Origin: an uncultured Clostridia bacterium
GTDB lineage: Bacteria; Bacillota; Clostridia; Christensenellales; Aristaeellaceae
Length of the DNA stretch: 8,688 nt
Assembly (NCBI GenBank): GCA_934615145.1
Contig: CAKTTM010000066.1
Location: forward strand, 1-8,688
Reading direction: 5' to 3'
Position numbers and translations under genes: made by a program. Of the stretch, positions 1 through 6,020 are shown piece by piece. Below the pieces are notes generated by a model. That model did no database searches, had not been told where the DNA came from, and saw only the letters and a program-made list of their open reading frames with translations. Every line of letters starts with the position of its first letter. The first letter of the stretch is position 1.

Positions 1-26
1 GTTTTGCTGTATATGGCCGCCGGCTG

Positions 27-35
27 TGGTATACT
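27..35 (+). promoter_or_regulatory. Putative extended -10 promoter of the DUF4091 gene
   Basis: TGGTATACT at 27-35 matches the extended -10 form TGnTATAAT with one mismatch. The best -35 candidate, TTGCTG at 4-9, is 20 bp away, which is too far for a standard promoter, so this would rely on the extended -10 motif. It lies about 35 bp before the chosen start codon, leaving a short leader. The upstream side is cut by the window edge, so other elements cannot be seen. Confidence 0.45.
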
Positions 36-55
36 GCAAGGCAAGCAAACACAAA

Positions 56-61
56 AAGGAG
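56..61 (+). promoter_or_regulatory. Ribosome binding site that sets the start of the DUF4091 gene
   Basis: AAGGAG at 56-61 lies 8 nt before ATG at 70. The reading frame is open further upstream to another ATG at 13 and a TTG at 4, but those have no Shine-Dalgarno sequence and fall in or before the likely -10 element. The start at 70 is therefore preferred. Confidence 0.75.
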
Positions 62-69
62 ACAGCCGC

Positions 70-1719
70 ATGCCGCTTAGTGTCAAATGGGTCAGCGCCC
101 TGGAAAAGGTCTTTGTGGATGAACAGCCGCGGGACTACCCCGCGCACATACCGCTCAGCGGGCTCAAGGGCGAGACGCAGTCCTTCCAGATCGCGCTGAG
201 CCTGCAGCCGCCGGCGGAGTGGGAGCACCAGCTCTATCTGCTGCAGGCGGATTGCGCCCTGCCGCTGCGCGTCCGCCTGGTCGACCAGGTGCCGGTGCGC
301 TTCCCCTGCTTTTCGGATACCGACGCGCACTACCTGCGCAAGGCGCCCGGCCTCTACCCTGACCCGCTGCGCGACATGGCGCAGGGCCAGCCCTTTCGCG
401 TCTACCAGGGGCAATGGACGGGGCTGTGGGTGGACATCGAGGTACCCTCGGACGCCCAGCCCGGTGACTACAGCCTGCAGCTGCAGTTCAGCGATCAGGC
501 CGGTCAGCCGGCGGGCGAGTTGAATGTCCCCTTCCTGGTGGTGGACCATGCGCTGCCGCCGCAGACGCTGATCCAGGCGCGCTGGCTGCATGCGGACGCC
601 CTGGCTACTTATTATAATGTCCCTGTCTTCTCCGACAGGCACTTTGAGATACTGGAGAGCTTCATTGCCCTGGGCGCCCGGCGCGGCATCAACATGCAGC
701 TGATCCCCATCCACACGCCGCCGCTGGACACCCGCGTGGGCCACGAGCGCCCGACCGCCCAGCTGGTGGAGGTCTTTGTGGAGGCAGGGGGCTACCGCTT
801 CCAGTTTGACCTGCTGCGCCGCTACATCGCCATGTGCCAGAGGGCGGGTGTGGAATACTTTGAGATGGCGCACCTGTTTACCCAGTGGGGCGCCTACCAC
901 GCGCCCAAGATCATGGGCTGGCGGGATGGCGAGCTTGTCCAGCTCTTTGGCTGGCAGACCGACGCCACCGGCCCTGAGTACGCGGGCTTCCTCAAGGCCT
1001 ACCTCAGCGCCCTGACCCAGGAACTGCGCGCGCTTGGCGTGGCCGAAAAATGTTGGTTCCACATCTCGGACGAGCCGGGGCGCCAGCACATCGATCAATA
1101 CCTGGCCGCCAAGGCCCTGGTCGCGCCCTATCTGGCGGGCTTCCCCATCATGGACGCGCTGAGCGACTATGCCTTCTATGAGAATGGCGCGGTGGCCCAC
1201 CCCATCCCGGCGCTCAATCATATGGATGAATTCTTGAAGGCCAAGGTGCCCGATCTGTGGACCTATTACTGCGTGGGCCAGCACAAGGATGTGAGCAACA
1301 GCTTCATCGCCATGCCAGCCAGCCGCACGCGCATCATCGGCATGCAGCTGTATCAGTACGAGCTCAAGGGCTTCCTGCAGTGGGCCTACAACTTCTACTA
1401 TTCACAGTACAGCGACTATGCCCTCAACCCCTGGCTGATCACCGACGCCGATGGCTTTGCCCCGGCGGGCGATGCCTTCCAGGTCTATCCGGGCAGCAAT
1501 GGCCAGCCGGTGGAGTCGCTGCGCTTCATGCTCTTCTTCCAGGGGTTGCAGGATCTGCGCGTCCTGCAGGCGCTGGAGGCCAAAGCCGGCCGCGAGGCTA
1601 CGCTCAAGCTGCTCTTTGAAGATCTGGCGCAAACCCCCACACTGACAGACTATCCCCGCCAGGCCGACTGGCTGCTTGCCATGCGCTGGCGGGTCAACCA
1701 GGCGCTGGCCGGCGCTTGA
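70..1719 (+). CDS. DUF4091 / GH123-like putative glycoside hydrolase
   Basis: The protein is 549 aa from the ATG at 70, which has a good ribosome binding site. Residues 1-160 look like an all-beta N-terminal domain (repeated beta-rich segments such as WTGLWVDIEVP near 116-126, then LVVDHALPPQ at 157-166). Residues 170-500 resemble the DUF4091 catalytic (beta/alpha)8 region: RWLHADALATYY near 171-182, HISDEPG at 331-337, and QGLQDLRVLQALE at 491-503. In the related GH123 N-acetylgalactosaminidases an adjacent Asp-Glu pair drives substrate-assisted hydrolysis. D334/E335 would be the equivalent pair here, an inference from motif similarity. No signal peptide is visible, so it probably acts in the cytoplasm on imported or recycled sugar. 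No sugar transporter or other glycosidase lies beside it. The next gene has its own strong promoter, so this looks like a separate transcription unit, although no terminator separates them. The family assignment is fairly secure; the substrate is unknown. Confidence 0.8.
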   Translation: MPLSVKWVSALEKVFVDEQPRDYPAHIPLSGLKGETQSFQIALSLQPPAEWEHQLYLLQADCALPLRVRLVDQVPVRFPCFSDTDAHYLRKAPGLYPDPLRDMAQGQPFRVYQGQWTGLWVDIEVPSDAQPGDYSLQLQFSDQAGQPAGELNVPFLVVDHALPPQTLIQARWLHADALATYYNVPVFSDRHFEILESFIALGARRGINMQLIPIHTPPLDTRVGHERPTAQLVEVFVEAGGYRFQFDLLRRYIAMCQRAGVEYFEMAHLFTQWGAYHAPKIMGWRDGELVQLFGWQTDATGPEYAGFLKAYLSALTQELRALGVAEKCWFHISDEPGRQHIDQYLAAKALVAPYLAGFPIMDALSDYAFYENGAVAHPIPALNHMDEFLKAKVPDLWTYYCVGQHKDVSNSFIAMPASRTRIIGMQLYQYELKGFLQWAYNFYYSQYSDYALNPWLITDADGFAPAGDAFQVYPGSNGQPVESLRFMLFFQGLQDLRVLQALEAKAGREATLKLLFEDLAQTPTLTDYPRQADWLLAMRWRVNQALAGA

Positions 1720-1749
1720 TTGACACTGTTTGTCGCCGCAGTATATAAT
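1720..1749 (+). promoter_or_regulatory. Consensus sigma-70/sigma-A promoter of the seven-gene operon
   Basis: TTGACA at 1720-1725 and TATAAT at 1744-1749 are both perfect consensus hexamers, separated by 18 bp. The -35 begins on the base right after the preceding stop codon. The predicted transcription start is near 1756, only about 20 nt before the start codon, so the leader has no room for a riboswitch or attenuator. Strong constitutive transcription is the likely outcome. Confidence 0.85.
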
Positions 1750-1761
1750 GGGCCAAATTCT

Positions 1762-1767
1762 GGAGGA
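1762..1767 (+). promoter_or_regulatory. Ribosome binding site supporting a TTG start
   Basis: GGAGGA at 1762-1767 is 8 nt before TTG at 1776. The first in-frame ATG (1800) would be 32 nt from this site and has no Shine-Dalgarno sequence of its own. The residues from the TTG start (MDKWDHRFM) also match the usual N-terminal helix of the family. Confidence 0.8.
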
Positions 1768-1775
1768 CGCAAGCT

Positions 1776-2279
1776 TTGGATAAATGGGATCATCGTTTTA
1801 TGCAGATGGCGCGCCTGGTGGCCACCTGGTCAAGCTGCTTTCAGCCCTGCCGCACCATCGGCGCCGTGATTGTCAAGGACAAGCGGGTGATGACCACCGG
1901 CTACAATGGCGCGCCCGCCGGCATGAAGACCTGCAAGGAGCGGGGCTATTGCCTGCGGCGCAAGCTGGGCATCCCCTCCGGCCAGCGGACGGAGATCTGC
2001 TACGCCATACACGCCGAGCAAAACGCCATCATCCAGGCGGCCAAGCTGGGCATATCCATTGATGGGGGCACGCTGTACTGCACCCACCAGCCCTGCTCGG
2101 TCTGCGCGCGCATCATGGTCAACGCCGGCATCAAGCGCGTGATCTATGAGCAGGGCTACCCGGACGACTTCGCGCTGGAGTTCTTCCGCGAGACGGGCGT
2201 GGCGCTGGAGAAATGGGAAGAGCCACCAGAAGGTACAGCCGAAGACACGACACCCATCATGCCCGAGGCCCAGCCATGA
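1776..2279 (+). CDS. Deoxycytidylate (dCMP) deaminase, ComEB-type
   Basis: The protein is 167 aa and starts at TTG. It is a zinc-dependent cytidine/deoxycytidylate deaminase: the HAE motif is at 79-81 (H79 zinc ligand, E81 proton shuttle) and PCSVC is at 106-110 (C107 and C110 zinc ligands). The segment TGYNGAPAGMKTC at 41-53 is characteristic of dCMP deaminases and their ComEB relatives rather than of nucleoside or tRNA deaminases. The expected reaction is dCMP to dUMP plus ammonia in the cytoplasm, supplying dUMP for thymidylate synthase. ComEB in Bacillus sits in a competence locus, but no competence genes are seen here, so a nucleotide role is the safer reading. After about residue 148 the C-terminus is acidic and proline-rich and is probably unstructured. 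It is the first gene of the operon, and its TGA overlaps the next ATG (ATGA). Neither the family-typical length nor the motifs suggest damage. Confidence 0.93.
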   Translation: MDKWDHRFMQMARLVATWSSCFQPCRTIGAVIVKDKRVMTTGYNGAPAGMKTCKERGYCLRRKLGIPSGQRTEICYAIHAEQNAIIQAAKLGISIDGGTLYCTHQPCSVCARIMVNAGIKRVIYEQGYPDDFALEFFRETGVALEKWEEPPEGTAEDTTPIMPEAQP

Positions 2280-3214
2280 GGCGGCTGATCGCCCTGCTCT
2301 GCCTGCTGTGCCTGGTGCTGGCCCTACCGCTTAGCGGCCTGGCGCAAAAGCAGGAGATACCCGATATCAGCGTGCTGGACGAGGAAATGATACCGCCCAC
2401 GCCGCTTGGCATGAAGCATTATCTGCTGCTTTGCATGGACAGCTGGGGCGCCAAGATGAACAATCTGGGCTTCTCCGACGGCATGGTGCTGGTGACGGTG
2501 GACGAGGTCAACCAGCGCATGATCACCACCTCCTTCATCCGGGACATGCTGGTGCTGCACCCGGACAACAAGCCCGGCCGCCTGACCTATATCGTGCGCG
2601 AGTTTGGCGTGCAGGGCCTGGTGGACACAATCAACCGCCACTTTGGCATCGAGATCGAGAAGTACTTTGTGATGGACTGGAGCCAGGTCTCCTCCATCGT
2701 GGACGCGGTGGGCGGGGTGGACCTGACCATCACCGACGGTGAGGCCAGCTACCTAAAGCGCTACGCCATCTCGCCCAGCAGCACCAAGCCGGCCATCAAT
2801 TCCGGCGGCCGCTACCACTTCAGCGGCCACGCGGCCGTCATCTACATGCGTACCCGGCGGGTGCCTGCCTTGAACGGCGATCCCCACGACATTGGCCGCA
2901 CCTACCGCACCAGGCTGGTGCTCAGCTCCATCGCCGAATCCTTGAAGGATGTCAGCTATGAGAAGGCGCGGGCGATCCTGGACAGCGTGATGAAGAACAT
3001 ACTGGCCACCAACATGACCACCAGCGATGTGCTGGAGGCCTTCAACACCGTCTATGCCATGCGGGGTACCCCGGTGGAGCAGTTTCGCCTGCCCATCGAC
3101 GGCACGCACAAGCTCTTCATCTATTATGGCGGCGACAGCCAGTTGATGGACTTTGAGGCCAACCGCAAGGCCCTCAAGGACTTCATGTTTGGCAACACCT
3201 TTGTGGTGCACTAA
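2276..3214 (+). CDS. LytR-CpsA-Psr (LCP) family cell-envelope protein
   Basis: The protein is 312 aa from the ATG at 2276, which overlaps the upstream stop by 4 nt and has a weak GAGG site at 2265-2268. The frame is open further upstream, but this ATG places a signal sequence at the N-terminus: RR at 2-3, hydrophobic core 4-19, possible cleavage after SGLA (20-23). The LCP domain covers about 46-220. Visible motifs are LLCMDSWG (51-58), SDGM (67-70), SFIRDML (86-92), VDAVGGVDL (142-150), YMRTRR (190-195) and DIGRTYRTR (205-213). LCP proteins transfer undecaprenyl-linked glycopolymers such as wall teichoic acid or capsule to peptidoglycan outside the membrane, with conserved Arg and Asp residues binding the pyrophosphate lipid. 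R89, R192, R208 and R211 are candidates. The first motif is divergent: DSW instead of the usual DSR, and FSD instead of RSD. No other wall polymer genes are adjacent. Membrane attachment is uncertain because the signal looks cleavable. Confidence 0.85.
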   Translation: MRRLIALLCLLCLVLALPLSGLAQKQEIPDISVLDEEMIPPTPLGMKHYLLLCMDSWGAKMNNLGFSDGMVLVTVDEVNQRMITTSFIRDMLVLHPDNKPGRLTYIVREFGVQGLVDTINRHFGIEIEKYFVMDWSQVSSIVDAVGGVDLTITDGEASYLKRYAISPSSTKPAINSGGRYHFSGHAAVIYMRTRRVPALNGDPHDIGRTYRTRLVLSSIAESLKDVSYEKARAILDSVMKNILATNMTTSDVLEAFNTVYAMRGTPVEQFRLPIDGTHKLFIYYGGDSQLMDFEANRKALKDFMFGNTFVVH

Positions 3215-3235
3215 GTTGAGGAGGATGAGTGGCGG

Positions 3236-3766
3236 ATGAGCCCACAACGCAATTCCCCTGCCAAGGGTTTCTCGCTTAAGACATTGGTCATGCTGGCGCT
3301 CTTGGTGGCGCTGGCCGTGATTTTCAAGCGTTTTCTGGGCTATAACGACAAGGTGCTCAGCCTGTCCTTCGGCTTTGTGCCCATCGCCATGGCCGGCATG
3401 CTCTTTGGTCCCATGGGCGGCCTGATCGCGGGCGCGCTGGCCGATGTTGTGGGCGCGCTGCTCTTCCCCTTTGGCGCTTTCAACCCGCTGTTCACACTGG
3501 TACAGGCCTCAACTGGCCTCATCTACGGCTTCTTCCTGCATCCCCAGGGCACCACCAAGCAGCGCATCGCGCTGGCGCAGCTGTGCGTCTCGGTGCTGCT
3601 GTACATGCTGGCCAATACCCTCATCCTGGTGCCCATCGTGGGCAAGGGCTTCATGGCGCTGCTGCCGCTGAGGGCGCTGAAGATACTGCTGTTCTTACCC
3701 GTCGAGGTCTTTGTGCTGATCAAGATGGTGGAGTACCGCCGCGCCTTTGAGGGCTTCACCAAGTGA
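3236..3766 (+). CDS. folT: ECF transporter S component, folate type (FolT-like)
   Basis: The protein is 176 aa with about six hydrophobic segments (about 14-31, 43-58, 60-78, 84-101, 110-133 and 148-165), the expected size and topology of an ECF substrate-binding (S) component. GFVPIAMAGMLFGP (46-59), followed by GALADVVGALLFPFGAF (66-82) and GLIYGFFL (94-101), closely resembles the folate subgroup. The Ala/Gly-rich first helix would contact the shared T component. No ECF ATPase or T-component gene is nearby, so it should use energising modules encoded elsewhere (group II arrangement). The start at ATG 3236 has a strong site, GAGGAGGA at 3218-3225, 10 nt upstream. A nearer ATG at 3225 runs into a stop after four codons. 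Specificity for folate is inferred from sequence resemblance. Pantothenate or another vitamin is possible but less likely. Confidence 0.8.
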   Translation: MSPQRNSPAKGFSLKTLVMLALLVALAVIFKRFLGYNDKVLSLSFGFVPIAMAGMLFGPMGGLIAGALADVVGALLFPFGAFNPLFTLVQASTGLIYGFFLHPQGTTKQRIALAQLCVSVLLYMLANTLILVPIVGKGFMALLPLRALKILLFLPVEVFVLIKMVEYRRAFEGFTK

Positions 3767-4413
3767 TACCAAAGGCCCAGAAAAACCGGCTGATACTGGC
3801 TGAGCTTGAGCGCCTCTACCCCGATGCCGGGCCGGAGCTGAACTTCAGCAACCCCTATGAGACCCTGGTGGCCACCATCCTGTCAGCGCAATGCACCGAC
3901 AAGCAGGTCAACAAGGTGACGCCCAAGGTGTTTGAGGACTTCCCGACGCTGGAGAGCATGGCGGCCACCACGCCTGAGATACTCTATCCCTATGTCAAGA
4001 GCTGTGGCTTTGCCTCCAAGGCCAGCAACATCGTGGCCTCCTGCCAGAAGATCATGGCGGAATATGGTGGCCAGATACCGCAGACCATGGAGACATTGAC
4101 CACGCTGCCGGGCGTGGGCCGCAAGACGGCCAATGTGGTGATGGCCAATGCCTTTGGCGTGCCTGCCATCGCGGTGGATACGCATGTCTTTCGCGTCAGC
4201 AACCGCCTGGGCCTGGCCAAAGCGACCACCGTGGACAAGACCGAGCAGCAGCTGATGAAGCAGATCCCCAAGGCTGACTGGAACAAGGCCCACCACTGGC
4301 TGATACTGCACGGCCGCCGCGTGTGCAGGGCGCAGCGGCCGCTGTGCGAGGTCTGCACGCTCAACCCCTGGTGCGATTATTATGTAAGGGGGCGCAAGCA
4401 TGCAGAGCGTTGA
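3763..4413 (+). CDS. nth: Endonuclease III (DNA glycosylase/AP lyase)
   Basis: The protein is 216 aa, close to the usual length for the family. The start is GTG at 3763, overlapping the preceding stop in the form GTGA, with a GAGGG site at 3749-3753. The helix-hairpin-helix motif LPGVGRKTANVV is at 115-126, with catalytic lysine K121. The catalytic aspartate D139 lies in AVDTHVFR (137-144). The [4Fe-4S] cluster loop is intact: C188, C195, C198 and C204 with C-X6-C-X2-C-X5-C spacing. It excises oxidised pyrimidines such as thymine glycol from DNA and nicks the abasic site, starting base excision repair. The Lys and Asp pair and the cluster separate it from the related MutY adenine glycosylase. 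It overlaps the next gene by 14 nt, so expression is probably translationally coupled. Confidence 0.95.
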   Translation: MIPKAQKNRLILAELERLYPDAGPELNFSNPYETLVATILSAQCTDKQVNKVTPKVFEDFPTLESMAATTPEILYPYVKSCGFASKASNIVASCQKIMAEYGGQIPQTMETLTTLPGVGRKTANVVMANAFGVPAIAVDTHVFRVSNRLGLAKATTVDKTEQQLMKQIPKADWNKAHHWLILHGRRVCRAQRPLCEVCTLNPWCDYYVRGRKHAER

Positions 4414-5161
4414 AGGCGCGCACAGCTGCGGGCTGTGCCGCATTGAGCTCAATGGGCTGAGCGTCAGGCTCGACAACGAAGCGCTGCTGAGCGATGTCAA
4501 CCTGCACATCCACTGCGGGGAATTGACAGTGCTGGTGGGCCCCAACGGCGGCGGGAAGACCACGCTGCTGCGCGCGCTGCTGCACCAGGTGCCCCATGAG
4601 GGCGAGATACGCCATCTGGACGAGCACAACAAGCCCTTCCCCGGCATGCGCACCGGCTATGTGCCCCAGCACCTGCCCTTTGACCGGCAGATGCCGCTGA
4701 CCGTGCGCGACCTGCTGGCGGCAGCCCTCTCGCGGCGCCCCGTCTTTACAGGCGTCTCGCGCCATACCAGGCAGGAGGTGCTGCAGACCCTGCGCCTGGC
4801 CCAGGCCGACATGCTGGCCGACCGTAGGCTGGGTGCCTTGTCGGGCGGCGAGCTGCAGCGCGTGCTGCTGGCGCTGGCCCTGACGCCCCGGCCTGATCTG
4901 TTGATACTGGACGAGCCGATTTCGGGCGTCGACCACAACGGCCAGGCGATGTTTTTAGACACCGTCAACGCCTTGCGGCGCGAGCGGCATCTGGCCATCC
5001 TGATGGTCTCCCACGACTGGGTGCTGGTGCGCGAGTATGCCGACCAGGTGGCCCTGATTGACAAGACCACGCGCGTGGTGGGCAGTGCTGCCGAGGTATT
5101 TGCCTCCCCGGCCTTTGAGCAGGCCTTTCCCCACACGCATGGGCTGGGGAGGGCGGGCTGA
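4400..5161 (+). CDS. Zinc/manganese-type ABC transporter ATP-binding protein
   Basis: The protein is 253 aa; ATG at 4400 has AAGGGGG at 4386-4392, 7 nt upstream. It is a complete ABC ATPase: Walker A GPNGGGKT (47-54), Q-loop Q90 in YVPQ, signature LSGGE (147-151), Walker B LLILDE (167-172) and switch histidine H205 in SHD. Pairing with an ABC-3 family permease directly downstream points to import of a divalent metal, most likely Zn(II) or Mn(II), as in ZnuABC or MntABC. Odd points are an N-terminal HSCGLC (8-13) before the first beta strand and HIHC (36-39) just before Walker A, which could bind metal; similar Cys/His pairs occur, as I recall, in some clostridial relatives. The C-terminus also has HTH at 245-247. 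No metal-binding lipoprotein gene is present in the window. Its TGA overlaps the permease ATG by one base. Confidence 0.9.
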   Translation: MQSVEGAHSCGLCRIELNGLSVRLDNEALLSDVNLHIHCGELTVLVGPNGGGKTTLLRALLHQVPHEGEIRHLDEHNKPFPGMRTGYVPQHLPFDRQMPLTVRDLLAAALSRRPVFTGVSRHTRQEVLQTLRLAQADMLADRRLGALSGGELQRVLLALALTPRPDLLILDEPISGVDHNGQAMFLDTVNALRRERHLAILMVSHDWVLVREYADQVALIDKTTRVVGSAAEVFASPAFEQAFPHTHGLGRAG

Positions 5162-6009
5162 TGCAGGCGGTCTATCAGCTGATGGACGCTGTCCTGCCGG
5201 GCAGCATCTTTGGCATGCAGTTTATGAAGCACGCGCTGCTGGCGCTGCTGCTGCTGACGCCATTGCTGGCGCTGCTGGGCACCATGGCGGTCAATCAGCG
5301 CATGGCCTTTTTTTCCGACGCGCTGAGCCACTCGGCGCTGGCGGGTGCCGGCCTTGGCATGCTGCTGGGGCTGAGCAACCTGCAGGTCAGCCTGGTCATC
5401 TTCGGCGTGCTCTGGGCGCTGCTGATCAGCCACATCAACCGCCGCGGCGGCGCCTCGGCCGACACCAACATCAGCGTCTTCTCCTCCACCGGCATCGCGC
5501 TGGGCCTGGTGCTGTTAAGCCAGGGCGGCAGCTTTAGCAAGTATTCGGCGCTGTTGGTGGGCGATGTGCTGGCCATTGGCGCGCAGGATCTGCTGTGGCT
5601 GCTGCTCTCGCTGGTGCTGGGCATCATCTGCTGGCTGCTATTGTTCAATCCCCTGCTGCTGACGGCGGTCAACCCGCAGCTGGCCCAGAGCCGGGGCATC
5701 CGCACCCGTCTGGTGCAGGATGTGTTCGTCTGCCTGGTGGCGGTGGCAGTGATGCTGTCCATCCGCTGGGTGGGCGTGCTGCTGATCAACGCCCTGCTGA
5801 TACTGCCGGCGGCGGCCGCGCGCAATATCGCGCGCAACACGCCCCAGCACGCGCTGCTGTCGGTGATCATCAGTATTTTATCAGGCCTGATCGGGCTGGT
5901 TGCGGCCTATGAGCTGGGCACCAGCGTGGGTGCGGCTGTGGTGCTCTGCGCCGCCGCCTTCTACGCGCTGAGCCTGGCGCTGCGCCGCCTGCTCAATATT
6001 GCCGCTTAG
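5161..6009 (+). CDS. Zinc/manganese-type ABC transporter permease (ABC-3 family)
   Basis: The protein is 282 aa and strongly hydrophobic, with about eight membrane segments (first at about 24-43, last at about 251-275). FFSDALSHSALAG at 50-62 is the signature of the ZnuB/MntB/TroC family, as is VGVLLINALLILPAAAA at 204-220. It would form the membrane channel through which the metal passes, energised by the ATPase encoded just upstream. Start and stop overlap as TGATG, and GGGGAGGG at 5146-5153 lies 7 nt before the ATG. The last residues (LRRLLNIAA) show no histidine-rich tail. Metal specificity cannot be decided from sequence alone: zinc is the first guess, with manganese or iron possible. 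The solute-binding subunit is missing from the window and must be elsewhere if the system is functional. Confidence 0.9.
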   Translation: MQAVYQLMDAVLPGSIFGMQFMKHALLALLLLTPLLALLGTMAVNQRMAFFSDALSHSALAGAGLGMLLGLSNLQVSLVIFGVLWALLISHINRRGGASADTNISVFSSTGIALGLVLLSQGGSFSKYSALLVGDVLAIGAQDLLWLLLSLVLGIICWLLLFNPLLLTAVNPQLAQSRGIRTRLVQDVFVCLVAVAVMLSIRWVGVLLINALLILPAAAARNIARNTPQHALLSVIISILSGLIGLVAAYELGTSVGAAVVLCAAAFYALSLALRRLLNIAA

Positions 6010-6020
6010 GAAAGGACCGT

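Noticed and set aside
4..69. Upstream extension of the first gene to a start at 4 or 13
   Set aside because: The extension has no ribosome binding site and overlaps the likely promoter, whereas the ATG at 70 has AAGGAG at the right distance and the family-like N-terminus.
2213..2275. Upstream extension of the LCP gene
   Set aside because: It would overlap the deaminase gene by more than 60 nt and bury the signal sequence behind a charged leader. The ATG at 2276 gives a clean signal peptide and an ATGA junction.
3883..5433. Minus-strand open frames of 256 and 258 codons opposite nth, the ABC ATPase and the permease
   Set aside because: They lie opposite genes with complete active-site motifs and show no recognisable domain or credible start site.
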